This document shows, one piece after another, positions 46,438 to 53,511 of a stretch of 64,000 nt of DNA. The position numbers and the translations under genes were made by a program. The first letter of the stretch is position 1; each line of letters begins with the position of its first letter. This DNA comes from a virus, in IMG/VR virus record IMGVR_UViG_3300020442_000006, positions 62,001 to 126,000 of that record, one strand, 5' to 3'. The notes under the pieces were generated by a model. It did no database searches and was not told the origin of the DNA. It saw only the letters and a program-made list of their open reading frames with translations.

Positions 46438-46452
46438 TACCCATACAGGGTA
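46438..46452 (-). promoter_or_regulatory. Small hairpin in gp32 leader
   Basis: A 5-bp stem (TACCC/GGGTA, 5-nt loop) 35 nt upstream of the gp32 ATG on the minus strand. T4 gp32 represses its own translation through a leader structure, so an analogous role is possible but unsupported beyond position. Confidence 0.2.
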
Positions 46453-46458
46453 ACGTAC

Positions 46459-46466
46459 TATTTAGT
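46459..46466 (-). promoter_or_regulatory. Late promoter motif ACTAAATA
   Basis: ACTAAATA on the minus strand, 56 nt upstream of gp32. Confidence 0.4.
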
Positions 46467-46803
46467 CGTTGTCAAGGTGCTTTCTTCGCATATCCCTGAG
46501 TTTTGTCTCCATATCATCAAGAACCTCGTTGATGTGCTTGCCTCCAGAATACATCTCTGAAAGCGTATCAATTTTGAACTTGATGGACCTTGCCTCCTCG
46601 TCTGTGTGGGACATCAGAGCAAGTCTAGCATAGAATACCTTTTGCTTGGCGATCAGTTCCAGAGTTCCCTCTAGATGCTGTCGTCTGCCTTCCTCATCGA
46701 GTTCAGCAAACTTTACTGACAGTTTTGCAAGTTCGAGATAGAGTTGCTCCATCTCTTGTACTTCGCCACGTACAACGTCCGATTCGTAGAATGGTTTCGT
46801 CAT
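46462..46803 (-). CDS. DUF1825-like protein, 113 aa
   Basis: MTKPFYESDVVRGEVQEMEQ..., helical, with FYESDVVRGEVQEMEQLYLE, then EGRRQHLEGTLELIAKQKVF YARL, the layout of the cyanobacterial DUF1825 family (F-x-S-x-x-V...). It lies between gp32 and gp33, where T4 has gene 59, but T4 gp59 is twice as long and not similar by eye. Function unknown. Confidence 0.6.
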   Translation of the reverse strand: MTKPFYESDVVRGEVQEMEQLYLELAKLSVKFAELDEEGRRQHLEGTLELIAKQKVFYARLALMSHTDEEARSIKFKIDTLSEMYSGGKHINEVLDDMETKLRDMRRKHLDND

Positions 46804-47045
46804 ATTGGTAGGACTCCTCTGCTTGTGCGTTTAACGTAGTTTAATTCTTGGGCATTAAACTTAATCTTATCCTTCAGCGGTTTGCTGATGAGTTTGTTAA
46901 CAGTGTCCACCTCAATGTCAAGATCATCACAGACAACAATGACTGCATCAATATAGTTGACAAGACCGTTGCTGTTTTTGACAACCTCTTCCACAGCAGC
47001 AGAAAATTTCGCTTGTGTCATAAATTTGTCTTTGTATTCCTTCAT
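46800..47045 (-). CDS. 33: Late transcription coactivator gp33, 81 aa
   Basis: MTQAKFSAAVEEVVKNSNGL... (from M9), then IDAVIVVCDDLDIEVDTVNKLIS and RTSRGVLPI. The size, helical character and gp32 neighbourhood match T4 gp33, which links sigma factor gp55 and the sliding clamp at late promoters. The ATG at 47045 gives an ATGA overlap; a start at 47021 is possible. Confidence 0.75.
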   Translation of the reverse strand: MKEYKDKFMTQAKFSAAVEEVVKNSNGLVNYIDAVIVVCDDLDIEVDTVNKLISKPLKDKIKFNAQELNYVKRTSRGVLPI

Positions 47046-47713
47046 TGTAGTTTTGACTGCATAAATTCGTTGATGTATTCAACAAGTAATTGGTAGTAAT
47101 AATCAAGATCAGTTTTCTGAATGACCTGCATAGATCCTTCTTCAGTGGCGATAAGAGTTACAATCTTATCAACCTTGACACCACACCGCTCGTAATACAT
47201 CACAGCGTATGCAGTTTCTTGAACAAAGTAGTTCTCAATCCAGTTTTCTTTCTTAGGTTTCGTAGAAGTTTTGAAATCAATGACTGCTAGTTCACCTTCA
47301 TACTCAGCGATGCAGTCTACTCGACCTGCAACACGGAGGTGATCACTGAACAAAGGACTTTCAAGAAGATGAATGTTGTCAATGTTCTTAAGAGTTTCCT
47401 TTGCTGTTCTGAATAAAAAGGATGCTAAAGGATTCTTATCGTCGAACTTGACAGTTTCATTCTTCAGATAACATTCTACCATACTATGAAACTTATTGCC
47501 ACGTGATGAAGCACGACCAGAGATCTTGTTTGCCTCTGCCTCTCCAACACGCTTTCTCCATTTCATAATCTTGTCCTTGGTCCGATGACTGGTGACAGTC
47601 GTCACGGAAGGATACCATTTGCCATCACCAACTTCATATAAACGAAGACCATTAGTTTTAGTAACAGCATTCATTTCAGTCAGTGGAACGGGAGGTCCCA
47701 CTAAGTTAAACAT
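47042..47713 (-). CDS. PD-(D/E)XK exonuclease, RecB-like, 223 aa
   Basis: Core motifs: GNKFHSMVECYLKN, then VAGRVDCIAEYEGELAVIDFKTS, with Asp in GRVD and Asp-x-Lys in IDFKTS, followed by QETAYAVMYYER. This is the RecB/Cas4-type nuclease signature seen in cyanophage exonucleases. Likely degrades host DNA or processes recombination intermediates. It ends in an ATGA overlap with gp33. Confidence 0.85.
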   Translation of the reverse strand: MFNLVGPPVPLTEMNAVTKTNGLRLYEVGDGKWYPSVTTVTSHRTKDKIMKWRKRVGEAEANKISGRASSRGNKFHSMVECYLKNETVKFDDKNPLASFLFRTAKETLKNIDNIHLLESPLFSDHLRVAGRVDCIAEYEGELAVIDFKTSTKPKKENWIENYFVQETAYAVMYYERCGVKVDKIVTLIATEEGSMQVIQKTDLDYYYQLLVEYINEFMQSKLQ

Positions 47714-47715
47714 AA

Positions 47716-48468
47716 TTAGAAACCAAGATTAATTTTGCTGATCAGATACTCTCGTACCAGACCAGAGCGAACGATGTCTTCAATACCAAACTCTACACAA
47801 TCAAACGAACTCATAGTCTGAATGATCTTCATAAAATCTAGAACACCGTTCTTCTCATTTGTTTTGATGAGGTCAGACTGTGTGTAGTCACCTGCGAAGA
47901 TGATCTTACAGTTCTCTCCCACCCTTGTAATTATACTATCTAATTCGTGAAAGTTCAAGTTACTAAACTCATCAACGATGACAATACAATTATCCATCGT
48001 GACACCACGGATGAATGAGGTTGACCAGAATGAAATAGTTTCCTGTGCTCTAAGATTATCGTAAAGCATTTCGAATGCAGCATCGTCTGGCATTTCGAAC
48101 ATATACTTCACCATATTCTTGTAAGGAATCTGGTATAGGTTTGACTTGTCCTCGTGATCACCTGGAAGGAAACCAATCTCCCTCGTAGGTACCAGAGAAC
48201 GCACCATATAAACCTTCTCATAATTATTATCAGGTTCAAGCACTTGTTTCAGTGCCATATACAGACTGATAAATGTTTTACCAGTACCTGCTGCACCGTG
48301 TAGACACAAGTTCTTACCTTCACCATAAGACTTGAACACTCTCTCCTGATTAGGAGTGATAGGTTCAATGGTTTTTAGATGTTCAAGATTGATAGGTTTC
48401 TTTCTTCGCATCTGTTTCGCTGAACGTGAAAATGATGATGAGGGTGTCTTCCTTTTCCTTTGTGGCAT
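47716..48468 (-). CDS. phoH: PhoH-like ATPase, 250 aa
   Basis: LHGAAGTGKTFISLYMALKQ holds Walker A (GxxGTGKT, near residue 60) and IVIVDEFSNL Walker B; VRSLVPTREIGFLPGDHEDK is the PhoH hallmark (V-x-R-P-x-x-x-x-G-x-x-x-G-x-L-P-G). PhoH genes are phosphate-stress associated and common in marine phages; their biochemical role is unclear. A basic N-terminus precedes the ATPase. Ends near the exonuclease start. Confidence 0.9.
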   Translation of the reverse strand: MPQRKRKTPSSSFSRSAKQMRRKKPINLEHLKTIEPITPNQERVFKSYGEGKNLCLHGAAGTGKTFISLYMALKQVLEPDNNYEKVYMVRSLVPTREIGFLPGDHEDKSNLYQIPYKNMVKYMFEMPDDAAFEMLYDNLRAQETISFWSTSFIRGVTMDNCIVIVDEFSNLNFHELDSIITRVGENCKIIFAGDYTQSDLIKTNEKNGVLDFMKIIQTMSSFDCVEFGIEDIVRSGLVREYLISKINLGF

Positions 48469-48471
48469 AGT

Positions 48472-48702
48472 TTAAGTAAAGCGACTGAGGTTCGCTGCAG
48501 GGTGATTCTTTTGAATCTTTTGCATCACGTTTTTGAATCCTTCGGACTGTTTAGGTTTACCGTAAATAGTTCCGTTGGTTTGGTTGCCCAAGTATCTTTC
48601 CAACTCGGGATGTTCTTCTTTGTATTTATCGAGATCAGCGATCTTCATAAAGTTGGTCGTGATCTCTCCAGTCTCTTTGTTAATCCATTCGTAGGTTGGC
48701 AT
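48472..48702 (-). CDS. Conserved small protein, FmdB-like N-terminus without cysteines, 76 aa
   Basis: MPTYEWINKETGEITTNFMK... resembles the FmdB regulatory-protein start (M-P-T-Y-E-x-x-C-x-x-x-G) but has no cysteines, so zinc binding would be lost. Familiar from cyanomyoviruses beside phoH. Function unknown. Directly adjacent to the oxygenase. Confidence 0.6.
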   Translation of the reverse strand: MPTYEWINKETGEITTNFMKIADLDKYKEEHPELERYLGNQTNGTIYGKPKQSEGFKNVMQKIQKNHPAANLSRFT

Positions 48703-49299
48703 TTATCTGAGGTCCAAAGATTTTGTGTGAATACCGAACAATCCTCTGATAAAAATATTAAAAGAGAGACTCATTCGTGGGGTAAGATTTGTACCCTGTG
48801 GTACATAGTGTACTAGATGTGAGGGAAAAATACAAATCATCCCTTGTTGAGGGGTAACTTTATATAGGGAACTATTGTACATATTCCATCCCTCAATGTC
48901 TGGTTCGATCATCTTGTACTGATTCTTATTGAAGATCAATTCGGATGATCCCACAGGTGCTGTAAGGAATATGACACCACTGTACATACTATTAGTATGG
49001 TCGTGGGAGTCCGCTGCTTCACCATCATTCAGTTTACTGATCCAAGAATTAGTAACTTGGATGTCGTGCTTCTGACTGATACCTTGAACAGCATACACAT
49101 ACTGTTTGATGTGGTGGTTTGTCCATTCGACAAACTCTTTAGGCATTCTAGCAAGAACGTTAGGGTATTGCGTCAGTGCTCCACCACTAGGTACGCTTTC
49201 GAATGAAAAACCTGACACTACTTCAGTAACGTCAGGCATCTTACCATCATTATCAATGTAAAGAGGAGATGAAAACAATGGAATAACTTCCATCGTCAT
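48703..49299 (-). CDS. 2OG-Fe(II) oxygenase superfamily protein, 198 aa
   Basis: SHDHTNSMYSGVIFLTAPVG (H-D-H), SHLVHYVPQG (distal His) and TPRMSLSFNIF (Arg) match the 2OG-FeII_Oxy_5-like group. I take the ATG at 49299, which overlaps the thyX stop as TGATG and follows a GAGG site; the TTG at 49302 is an alternative. Here it lies among nucleotide-metabolism genes rather than structural ones, so its substrate may differ from the cluster's. Confidence 0.8.
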   Translation of the reverse strand: MTMEVIPLFSSPLYIDNDGKMPDVTEVVSGFSFESVPSGGALTQYPNVLARMPKEFVEWTNHHIKQYVYAVQGISQKHDIQVTNSWISKLNDGEAADSHDHTNSMYSGVIFLTAPVGSSELIFNKNQYKMIEPDIEGWNMYNSSLYKVTPQQGMICIFPSHLVHYVPQGTNLTPRMSLSFNIFIRGLFGIHTKSLDLR

Positions 49300-50021
49300 C
49301 AATCAATCCTCAAGCAAGGTTGTAGATCATCCCAATCCTCAGGACAACCACAGTCTTCATCTGGACACCAGTCAAGTGCACTAGAAATGATAGGGAACTG
49401 ACAGATGAAGTGTGTCTTCACGATGTCAGCGATACGTTTGTGCTCTAGTTGCGTACCGTTCTTCTCACGCAACTGAATATAATGAATCCAGTTACGAAGA
49501 TTACCTGTCATATAAAGTTTGGTTGGTGTGGCGAGTGGAAGCACAAATCTTGCACACTCTTTTGCGATCCCATCCTCTACCATTTTCTTGTAGAGATCCA
49601 TCGCTTCATCAAAATGTTTTGCAACTAGAATCTCATAACGTTGCTTAGTATATTCATCAACGTCATCGATACTGTTCTGTCTGTTCTTTGTATCTTGTCT
49701 GCGTAGATCAAACATAGGAATTTTATTGTCCAACTGTGATGCATCAGCATACCGTTGGGAAAACTCTTGGAATGTGAATGACCTGTGTCTCAAGATCTGA
49801 GCAGCGATTGCTCTAGTCGTACTGATTTCCAGAGTCATACTTGCCTGCTCAAACACAGACCAGTGACCGTGCTTAATACAATACTTAAGGAGTCCTGATA
49901 CGTTAGGGTTCTCCTGATTCTTGGGGTTGCTTACGCGAGCGATGTATCCGATAGTCTTCTCAGCGTCAGGTGTGACAGAGACTAGGCATACCTTGGTGGT
50001 GTCAGTCGGCATTAGTAACAA
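49299..50021 (-). CDS. thyX: Flavin-dependent thymidylate synthase ThyX, 240 aa
   Basis: RHRSFTFQEFSQRYADAS (near residue 79) is the ThyX motif RHRxxSxQxxSQR in variant form. ARFVLPLATPTKLYMTGNLR NWIHYIQLR matches the C-terminal core. It converts dUMP to dTMP with methylene-THF and NADPH through FAD. Overlaps the upstream membrane-protein gene by about 20 nt. Confidence 0.9.
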   Translation of the reverse strand: MLLMPTDTTKVCLVSVTPDAEKTIGYIARVSNPKNQENPNVSGLLKYCIKHGHWSVFEQASMTLEISTTRAIAAQILRHRSFTFQEFSQRYADASQLDNKIPMFDLRRQDTKNRQNSIDDVDEYTKQRYEILVAKHFDEAMDLYKKMVEDGIAKECARFVLPLATPTKLYMTGNLRNWIHYIQLREKNGTQLEHKRIADIVKTHFICQFPIISSALDWCPDEDCGCPEDWDDLQPCLRID

Positions 50022-50232
50022 ATCTGATAATTACAATCATACAAAATGCGTGGAGATAGTTCAGTGTCTTTAGACCAAAGAGGTAAGGCATTAAACCATT
50101 CCAACATACCATCAGAAGTAGCGGTCCGAGAAGGAAAACTCCAATGAACTTTCCAACTTGCTCGGGTGTGACTTCGTATTCTGGTTTCTTGATCTCATCA
50201 GGAGCATCTTTCTGCCCCCTCATATAGATCAT
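50002..50232 (-). CDS. Membrane protein with two hydrophobic segments, 76 aa
   Basis: I start at the ATG at 50232 (MIYMRGQKDAPDEIKKPEYE), which makes an ATGA overlap with the upstream stop; a longer frame begins at 50268. Two hydrophobic segments (GKFIGVFLLGPLLLMVCWNG and the FCMIVIIRF region) suggest two membrane helices. Familiar in cyanomyoviruses; role unknown. Confidence 0.6.
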   Translation of the reverse strand: MIYMRGQKDAPDEIKKPEYEVTPEQVGKFIGVFLLGPLLLMVCWNGLMPYLFGLKTLNYLHAFCMIVIIRFVTNAD

Positions 50233-50483
50233 TTTTTCTTTCCAGGTTTCTCTGGGTTTGGATTCCATAATTTAGGTGAGATTCTTCCTTGTGTTTGTTC
50301 AAATCCTTTGAACTTCTTCTTGTACTTGTCGTAGTAATGATCAAAGATTTTGACCTGTACTCCCATCACTATATCATACTTTGGTTGATCCTTCTCGTCA
50401 AGATAATTAACAAGATAGGCATTGTTAGGAAGGTCGCGATTGTTCGCGTCCTCAGGACGTGCATTCTCTTTAATCATTTTCAT
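50229..50483 (-). CDS. Hypothetical protein, 84 aa
   Basis: MKMIKENARPEDANNRDLPN... is basic at the C-terminus (PNPEKPGKKK). Start at the ATG at 50483 overlaps the upstream stop (TGATG). Unknown function. Confidence 0.6.
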   Translation of the reverse strand: MKMIKENARPEDANNRDLPNNAYLVNYLDEKDQPKYDIVMGVQVKIFDHYYDKYKKKFKGFEQTQGRISPKLWNPNPEKPGKKK

Positions 50484-50929
50484 CAGGCAGAACCCCGATT
50501 ACCCCAGTTGATTGATGGGAACGCTTCACTTACAACGTTCTTTGTGATGCGAAACTTCTTGTGCAGTTTCTTATCCTTTACAAGACAGAGGATCTTCGCT
50601 TCATCTGCGTGCAATCCTTCGCACATTTGGATGAACATATTCTCTCGTTGCATACGAGGTACATTCTCAGCACCACCCTTGATGAAGTAATAGAACTTAC
50701 GTCCTTCCTTCTCTAGAAGAGTATGCTCTGTGCCTTGAGGTGCATCGTTAGGTGTGTAAGGTACTTCACCCTCGGGTACAACAGACTGTACAGTCTCATC
50801 AAAGTTCCAGATGAACAGAGACCTGAGTGCCTGTGAATTATTTTCTTGAAGGATTTTCACCTTCTCTGCTTTTGTCTTAGCGTTGTGCGCTTTCTGCAGA
50901 ATTTCTGAGATCATAAGTTTGAATGCCAT
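50483..50929 (-). CDS. Hypothetical protein, 148 aa (DUF6433-like)
   Basis: MAFKLMISEILQKAHNAKTK..., helical, with LHADEAKILCLVKDKKLHKKF near the C-terminus. I recall such proteins as DUF6433 in T4-like phages, adjacent to RNase H. The family name is from memory. Function unknown. Confidence 0.55.
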   Translation of the reverse strand: MAFKLMISEILQKAHNAKTKAEKVKILQENNSQALRSLFIWNFDETVQSVVPEGEVPYTPNDAPQGTEHTLLEKEGRKFYYFIKGGAENVPRMQRENMFIQMCEGLHADEAKILCLVKDKKLHKKFRITKNVVSEAFPSINWGNRGSA

Positions 50930-50931
50930 AG

Positions 50932-51801
50932 TTAAAAGTCTCCGATCTGTTGGAGCAAATCATTTAGTTCGTTGTCTACAAGATACTTCCACACGTACTT
51001 ACGTGCAGGAGGATTAAAACTCTCATAGTTATCTATAATCTTTTCTTCAACCTCTTTTGGGATACAAGAAAAGTCTATCAGAGTTTTGTTCCTTTCGTAG
51101 TTTGCTTTGTTTTCCTCAGGGATGTAGTCCACGTTCTGTGCCCAGACATCTATCTTCTTACGTGCCAGAGGGCGCTGTCTGCGTCCTTCTGTGAGGCAGG
51201 AGTCATCTGATAGGACGTTGGGGATTCCGTCGCTTCTATCGCCTTTGAGGATGTGCTCAGAGATGTAGATGTGAGGGTCTACACCGTTCACATACTTCTT
51301 GAGGCAGGGATTGTACTGGGTGACAAATCTAAAGCGTTGAAGTTGGATGAAGTCTTTATCTCCAGAGAGAATCAAGACCTTCTGAGCAGGTTGCATATTG
51401 TTTTGCAGTCGTATGTTCTTCAGACCTTGGTCCTTAACAAGAACTGCGATGATGTCATCTGCTTCAGCACCATCAACTTCGACAACTTTATATGGAAGTG
51501 ACTCTCTGAACTCATCCTTAAGTTTATTAAGGAGGTCAAAGATGTTGTTCCAGTTGTGCTTGGACTTCTCTCGATCCTTCTTCCTCGTACCTTTATAGTA
51601 AGGAAAGTATTCACGTCGCCAGTAATGTTTACTGTCATAACAAAGGACTAATTCACCGTACTCTTTCCGAAACTCGTGGCGATAATTTCGCAGTGAGTTA
51701 AGGATCATATGGCGAACCAGTCCTTCCTGTAGTTCTTCAGATTGTGTCAAACTAACCATCAGGTTAGCGATCATTACCTGATTCATATCGACCAGGATCA
51801 T
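50932..51801 (-). CDS. rnh: T4-type RNase H (FEN-like 5'-3' nuclease), 289 aa
   Basis: MILVDMNQVMIANL (first metal Asp), then GAEADDIIAVLVKDQGLKN and LILSGDKDFIQLQ (acidic cluster), then DPHIYISEHILKGDRSDGIP NVLSDDSC, the flap-endonuclease helix-turn motif. It removes RNA primers and flaps at the lagging strand, working with gp32. T4 RNase H is 305 residues. It is preceded by a membrane protein. Confidence 0.85.
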   Translation of the reverse strand: MILVDMNQVMIANLMVSLTQSEELQEGLVRHMILNSLRNYRHEFRKEYGELVLCYDSKHYWRREYFPYYKGTRKKDREKSKHNWNNIFDLLNKLKDEFRESLPYKVVEVDGAEADDIIAVLVKDQGLKNIRLQNNMQPAQKVLILSGDKDFIQLQRFRFVTQYNPCLKKYVNGVDPHIYISEHILKGDRSDGIPNVLSDDSCLTEGRRQRPLARKKIDVWAQNVDYIPEENKANYERNKTLIDFSCIPKEVEEKIIDNYESFNPPARKYVWKYLVDNELNDLLQQIGDF

Positions 51802-51804
51802 AAC

Positions 51805-52035
51805 TCAGTCGTCATCTTCAGCGTCTAGTGTATCATCATTGTCCGTGAATCGCAAGTAAAGTAGTTCTGATTGATCTACATTACCATCTTCATCTAGCAT
51901 CTCAGGATGCACAATGGACTTTGCGTATGCTGCATTGTCAATGTATGCATCAACGTAGTCTTTCGCTGTCCAAGTTACCAGTCCTCCAATGAGGAATGCT
52001 CCTATGATTGCGAAGACATATAATGCTGTGACCAT
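51805..52035 (-). CDS. Membrane-anchored acidic protein, 76 aa
   Basis: MVTALYVFAIIGAFLIGGLV is a transmembrane helix near the N-terminus, followed by an acidic soluble tail (RFTDNDDTLDAEDDD). I use the ATG at 52035 with GGAGAG 5' to it; a TTG at 52047 is possible. A TATAAATA motif lies 60 nt upstream. Role unknown. Confidence 0.6.
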   Translation of the reverse strand: MVTALYVFAIIGAFLIGGLVTWTAKDYVDAYIDNAAYAKSIVHPEMLDEDGNVDQSELLYLRFTDNDDTLDAEDDD

Positions 52036-52095
52036 CGGTCTCTCCAAGTAAGGTGAACAAAGGGTGCAAGATAGAGACCTCCTATAACTCTGATT

Positions 52096-52103
52096 TATTT
52101 ATA
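52096..52103 (-). promoter_or_regulatory. Late promoter motif TATAAATA
   Basis: Exact late core on the minus strand, in the end of the glutaredoxin gene, 60 nt before the membrane-protein gene. Confidence 0.5.
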
Positions 52104-52341
52104 GAAGACCTTGGGATCTAAACTGTGTGATGGTTTCATTGCATCCACCAGTCCTTTTCCCATCTACGATTAGTTGTGGGAATGTAGCAGAGCGACCAAA
52201 CTCTTCCCAGAATTGTGGACGTGTGAAGTTCACATCAAGTTTCTGTTCTTGGAACTTCCATCCCTTCATCTCGTAGAGTTTTTTAATTTTAACACAGAAG
52301 GGACAACCTTCACGAGTGTAGATAATAGTGTTGCTTGGCAT
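52099..52341 (-). CDS. nrdC: Glutaredoxin, 80 aa
   Basis: IIYTREGCPFCVKIKKLYEM has the CPFC dithiol site (residues 13-16), SATFPQLIVDGKRTGGCNET the cis-Pro and GG loop. T4 NrdC is the same size class. It supplies electrons to ribonucleotide reductase. Contrast with the cysteine-free fold at 26947. A TATAAT box on the minus strand at 52387-52392 precedes it. Confidence 0.9.
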   Translation of the reverse strand: MPSNTIIYTREGCPFCVKIKKLYEMKGWKFQEQKLDVNFTRPQFWEEFGRSATFPQLIVDGKRTGGCNETITQFRSQGLL

Positions 52342-52356
52342 CAGTCTTCAGAGAAT

Positions 52357-52379
52357 AAAAAAGGGAGCGAGTGCTCCCT
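52357..52379 (-). terminator. Rho-independent terminator
   Basis: On the minus strand AGGGAGC, loop ACTC, GCTCCCT then six T. It ends the porin-like transcript. Confidence 0.85.
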
Positions 52380-52403
52380 AGTATCTATTATAGTACGAAA
52401 CAA

Positions 52404-52772
52404 TTAGAATGCGTACTTAACTCCGAGTTTACCACCAAATGAGGTGTCCTTAACATCGTCTGTCAAGAAAGAAACTTCACCATATACTCCAACTGCCTCA
52501 GAAACAGCAACACCAAGTCCGCCCTTACCAGAGAACTCAGTCTTACCGTCAGCACCGTCAACAGAAATCAAACTTGGACCTGCCTGCACGTAGTATGAAG
52601 CAGCGCCAGTAGTACCCTCGTAACCCACGTGAAGATCTGTGGTTGCACCAGTGTAGTCAGATCCCGTCCAACCCGCATTGGTTTCTACGTTGACGTAGGG
52701 TCCTGCAATGGATGCAGATGGGGCAGCAATAGCGGTTGCTGCAGCAAGAGCAGCGAATGCAGTTTTAATCAT
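52404..52772 (-). CDS. Porin-like outer-membrane-type protein, 122 aa
   Basis: MIKTAFAALAAATAIAAPSA is a signal peptide (from the ATG at 52772); a longer frame to 52832 would hide it. The mature part alternates short beta strands (YVNVETNAGWTGSDY; LGVAVSEAVGVYGEVSFLTD; KLGVKYAF) with a C-terminal Phe, the mark of outer-membrane beta barrels. I recall similar proteins in many cyanomyoviruses. Function unknown. It has a TATAAATA late promoter upstream and a terminator downstream, so it is monocistronic. Confidence 0.65.
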   Translation of the reverse strand: MIKTAFAALAAATAIAAPSASIAGPYVNVETNAGWTGSDYTGATTDLHVGYEGTTGAASYYVQAGPSLISVDGADGKTEFSGKGGLGVAVSEAVGVYGEVSFLTDDVKDTSFGGKLGVKYAF

Positions 52773-52839
52773 TGAAATTTTACTCCTTAAAATAGAAATG
52801 GACAATTCGTGTTTACGATGCGCTTCGAGCACGAATGGT

Positions 52840-52847
52840 TATTTATA
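52840..52847 (-). promoter_or_regulatory. Late promoter motif TATAAATA
   Basis: Exact late core on the minus strand, 68 nt upstream of the porin-like gene. Confidence 0.6.
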
Positions 52848-52869
52848 CACAAAATGTTTCATTGTGTAA

Positions 52870-52954
52870 CGGAAAAGGTGGGATTCGAACCCACGGACGC
52901 TCTCACGTCGTCGGTTTTCAAGACCGATGCCATCAACCACTCGACCACTTTTCC
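52870..52954 (-). tRNA. tRNA-Ser (anticodon UGA)
   Basis: 85 nt. Acceptor GGAAAAG with CTTTTCC, anticodon arm TCGGT-CTTGAAA-ACCGA (anticodon TGA, reads UCA), long variable arm typical of serine, and T arm with GGTTCGAATCC. Its 5' 22 nt overlap the gene at 52933-53142. Confidence 0.95.
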
Positions 52955-53142
52955 TTGTATTTGAAAACGCCAGAGCGATCATACACCAAACGATAGTTAT
53001 CTGTCAACACATAGTGACCAGTAATATCAGAACCGTCACAGTGATACCCATACGAAATGACTGACTCGTAAACACCATCAATGCAGAACTTCTTTTCCTT
53101 GTCAGCAAGGTAGGAGTGATAGTATTCATCGAGGTTTATCAT
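52933..53142 (-). CDS. Hypothetical protein overlapping tRNA-Ser, 69 aa
   Basis: MINLDEYYHSYLADKEKKFC.... Its final codons (KEKWSSG, TGA) are read from the first 22 nt of tRNA-Ser. ATG at 53142 chosen because it overlaps the upstream gene's stop as ATGA; a frame from 53175 also exists. Function unknown. Confidence 0.55.
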   Translation of the reverse strand: MINLDEYYHSYLADKEKKFCIDGVYESVISYGYHCDGSDITGHYVLTDNYRLVYDRSGVFKYKEKWSSG

Positions 53143-53288
53143 TGGTTTTGAATCTCCTTCAAACGACGGTGGCAATAGTCAAGGAGTTCATCACGGTACC
53201 CTAAGAGTTCGTGATAGCACTCCTGATTATGTGCACAATTTCTTAACGCAGGATCAGGTTTGTGAAGACTCTCGATCAGCAGGGTCAT
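53139..53288 (-). CDS. Small hypothetical protein, 49 aa
   Basis: MTLLIESLHKPDPALRNCAH..., with two Cys/His-containing stretches (CAHNQECYHELLGY; YCHRR), which could bind zinc. Overlaps the preceding gene by 35 nt, so the true start could differ. Unknown function. Confidence 0.5.
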   Translation of the reverse strand: MTLLIESLHKPDPALRNCAHNQECYHELLGYRDELLDYCHRRLKEIQNQ

Positions 53289-53511
53289 CCCCCGTATCTG
53301 TTTGTCCTTCATTCATTTCCTCCTGTGTTGAATCCTTAACATTATATAGAGAACCGTCAAGTCTGGCAACTTCTCCGAGGGGAGATTTGAAAAACTTACG
53401 GATTTTCTTTAGTTTCTTTGCCGCTTTTCTCTGGTCTCCAGACTTGAGTGCTCCTTTAACAGCATCCAACTCCATCTTAGACTTGAGGAAACGACGGTCC
53501 CAATAATCCAT
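53254..53511 (-). CDS. Hypothetical basic-then-acidic protein, 85 aa
   Basis: MDYWDRRFLKSKMELDAVKG... has a lysine-rich middle (RKAAKKLKKIRKFFKSPLGE) and an acidic tail. It overlaps the large structural gene's stop by one base. Function unknown. Confidence 0.6.
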   Translation of the reverse strand: MDYWDRRFLKSKMELDAVKGALKSGDQRKAAKKLKKIRKFFKSPLGEVARLDGSLYNVKDSTQEEMNEGQTDTGDDPADRESSQT

